Assembly (NCBI RefSeq): GCF_024343735.1
Contig: NZ_RJUE01000058.1
Coordinates: 124,001-188,000, forward strand
Reading direction: 5' to 3'
Length of the DNA stretch: 64,000 nucleotides
DNA from: Lacihabitans sp. CCS-44
GTDB lineage: Bacteria; Bacteroidota; Bacteroidia; Cytophagales; Spirosomataceae
How positions within the stretch are numbered: the stretch's first letter is position 1; the number at the start of each line of letters is the position of its first letter. The translations under genes and the position numbers were made by a program. Positions 63,740-64,000 of the stretch are shown piece after piece. The notes beneath the pieces were generated by a model. It saw only the letters and a program-made list of their open reading frames with translations. It was not told the origin of the DNA and did not search any database.

Positions 63740-64000
63740 TCAATCTATTATTTCGAAGCTTGCCAATTGAACAAATTCCATAACTCTGTTATTGATTTCT
63801 GTTGCAGACAAGTACTGCATTCTTTCTGTTCCGAATTTTTCTACACAGAATGAAGCCATTGCTGATCCATAAATTATGGCTCTTTTCATGTTTTCAAAAC
63901 TCAAATCGTTGGTTTTGGCCAAATAACCAATAAAACCACCAGCGAAAGTATCTCCAGCACCTGTTGGGTCAAATACTTCTTCTAAAGGCAAAGCTGGACA
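63740..64000 (-). CDS. PfkB-family carbohydrate/nucleoside kinase, C-terminal end (start outside window)
   Basis: The 86 residues visible are the C-terminus of a ribokinase-like PfkB kinase. They contain the second signature DPTGAGDTFAGGFIGYLA with the catalytic Asp in GAGDTF. The frame is open to the window edge (CPALPLEEVFDPTG), so the gene extends beyond base 64000. The substrate (adenosine, a sugar or ribose) cannot be told from this part. A terminator follows the gene. Confidence 0.9.
   Translation of the reverse strand, partial: CPALPLEEVFDPTGAGDTFAGGFIGYLAKTNDLSFENMKRAIIYGSAMASFCVEKFGTERMQYLSATEINNRVMEFVQLASFEIID

Overview
The window looks like a chromosomal segment of an AT-rich Bacteroidota, most likely a member of the Cytophagales. 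The evidence is the SusC/SusD pair, the many Sec and lipoprotein signal peptides on outer-membrane proteins, the LptD-amidase-MCE neighbourhood, two small DinB-like proteins, and repeated matches to the Bacteroidota -7 promoter box TAnnTTTG. Shine-Dalgarno sequences are mostly absent. No rRNA, tRNA, prophage or CRISPR array was seen.

Layout. 1-5.7 kb: the end of parB, a decayed toxin-antitoxin module bounded by a duplicated parB tail, gyrB and fadD. 5.7-8.0 kb: yidD, a TauE/SafE permease, a protein made of seven NQ heptads, and an XRE regulator. 8.2-21.6 kb: an outer-membrane locus with a DUF3179 protein, two barrel proteins, SusC/SusD, an orphan lipoprotein, two vanadium-haloperoxidase/PAP2-like lipoproteins and a DUF1080 protein. 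21.6-31.2 kb: an AraC regulator divergent from an apparent tannin/gallate operon: subtype-B tannase, DHCW cupin, a VOC extradiol dioxygenase, an M19 dipeptidase-like protein bracketed by repeats, GalB-like hydratase, Tat-exported carboxylesterase, GalC-like aldolase and GalD-like tautomerase. 31.2-42.2 kb: housekeeping and accessory genes, including an AAA/DUF4143 ATPase behind three phased palindromes, a U32 protein with its ferredoxin, a RAYT transposase beside its REP palindromes, and a CobW GTPase overlapping an ABC exporter. 42.3-53.6 kb: a short-chain carboxylate (acetate/propionate) locus: a domesticated InsA-like protein, porin, MHS symporter, small membrane proteins, a CbrA/CrbS-like transporter-kinase, a receiver-only response regulator and two acyl-CoA synthetases. 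53.7-64 kb: a low-GC orphan pair, a DPP-IV-like peptidase, a TraB/GumN protein, then MCE, amidase and LptD sharing a palindromic divergent promoter, and the end of a PfkB kinase.

How the genes work together. The strongest system is the 22.7-31.2 kb operon. Tannase would release gallate; ring cleavage would give 4-oxalomesaconate; GalD, GalB and GalC homologues would take this to pyruvate and oxaloacetate. The usual LigB-type gallate dioxygenase is absent. A two-domain catechol-2,3-dioxygenase-type protein with an intact metal triad sits where it should be, so this may be a new kind of gallate dioxygenase. The haloperoxidase/SusCD locus just upstream may handle related phenolic material, but that link is only inferred.
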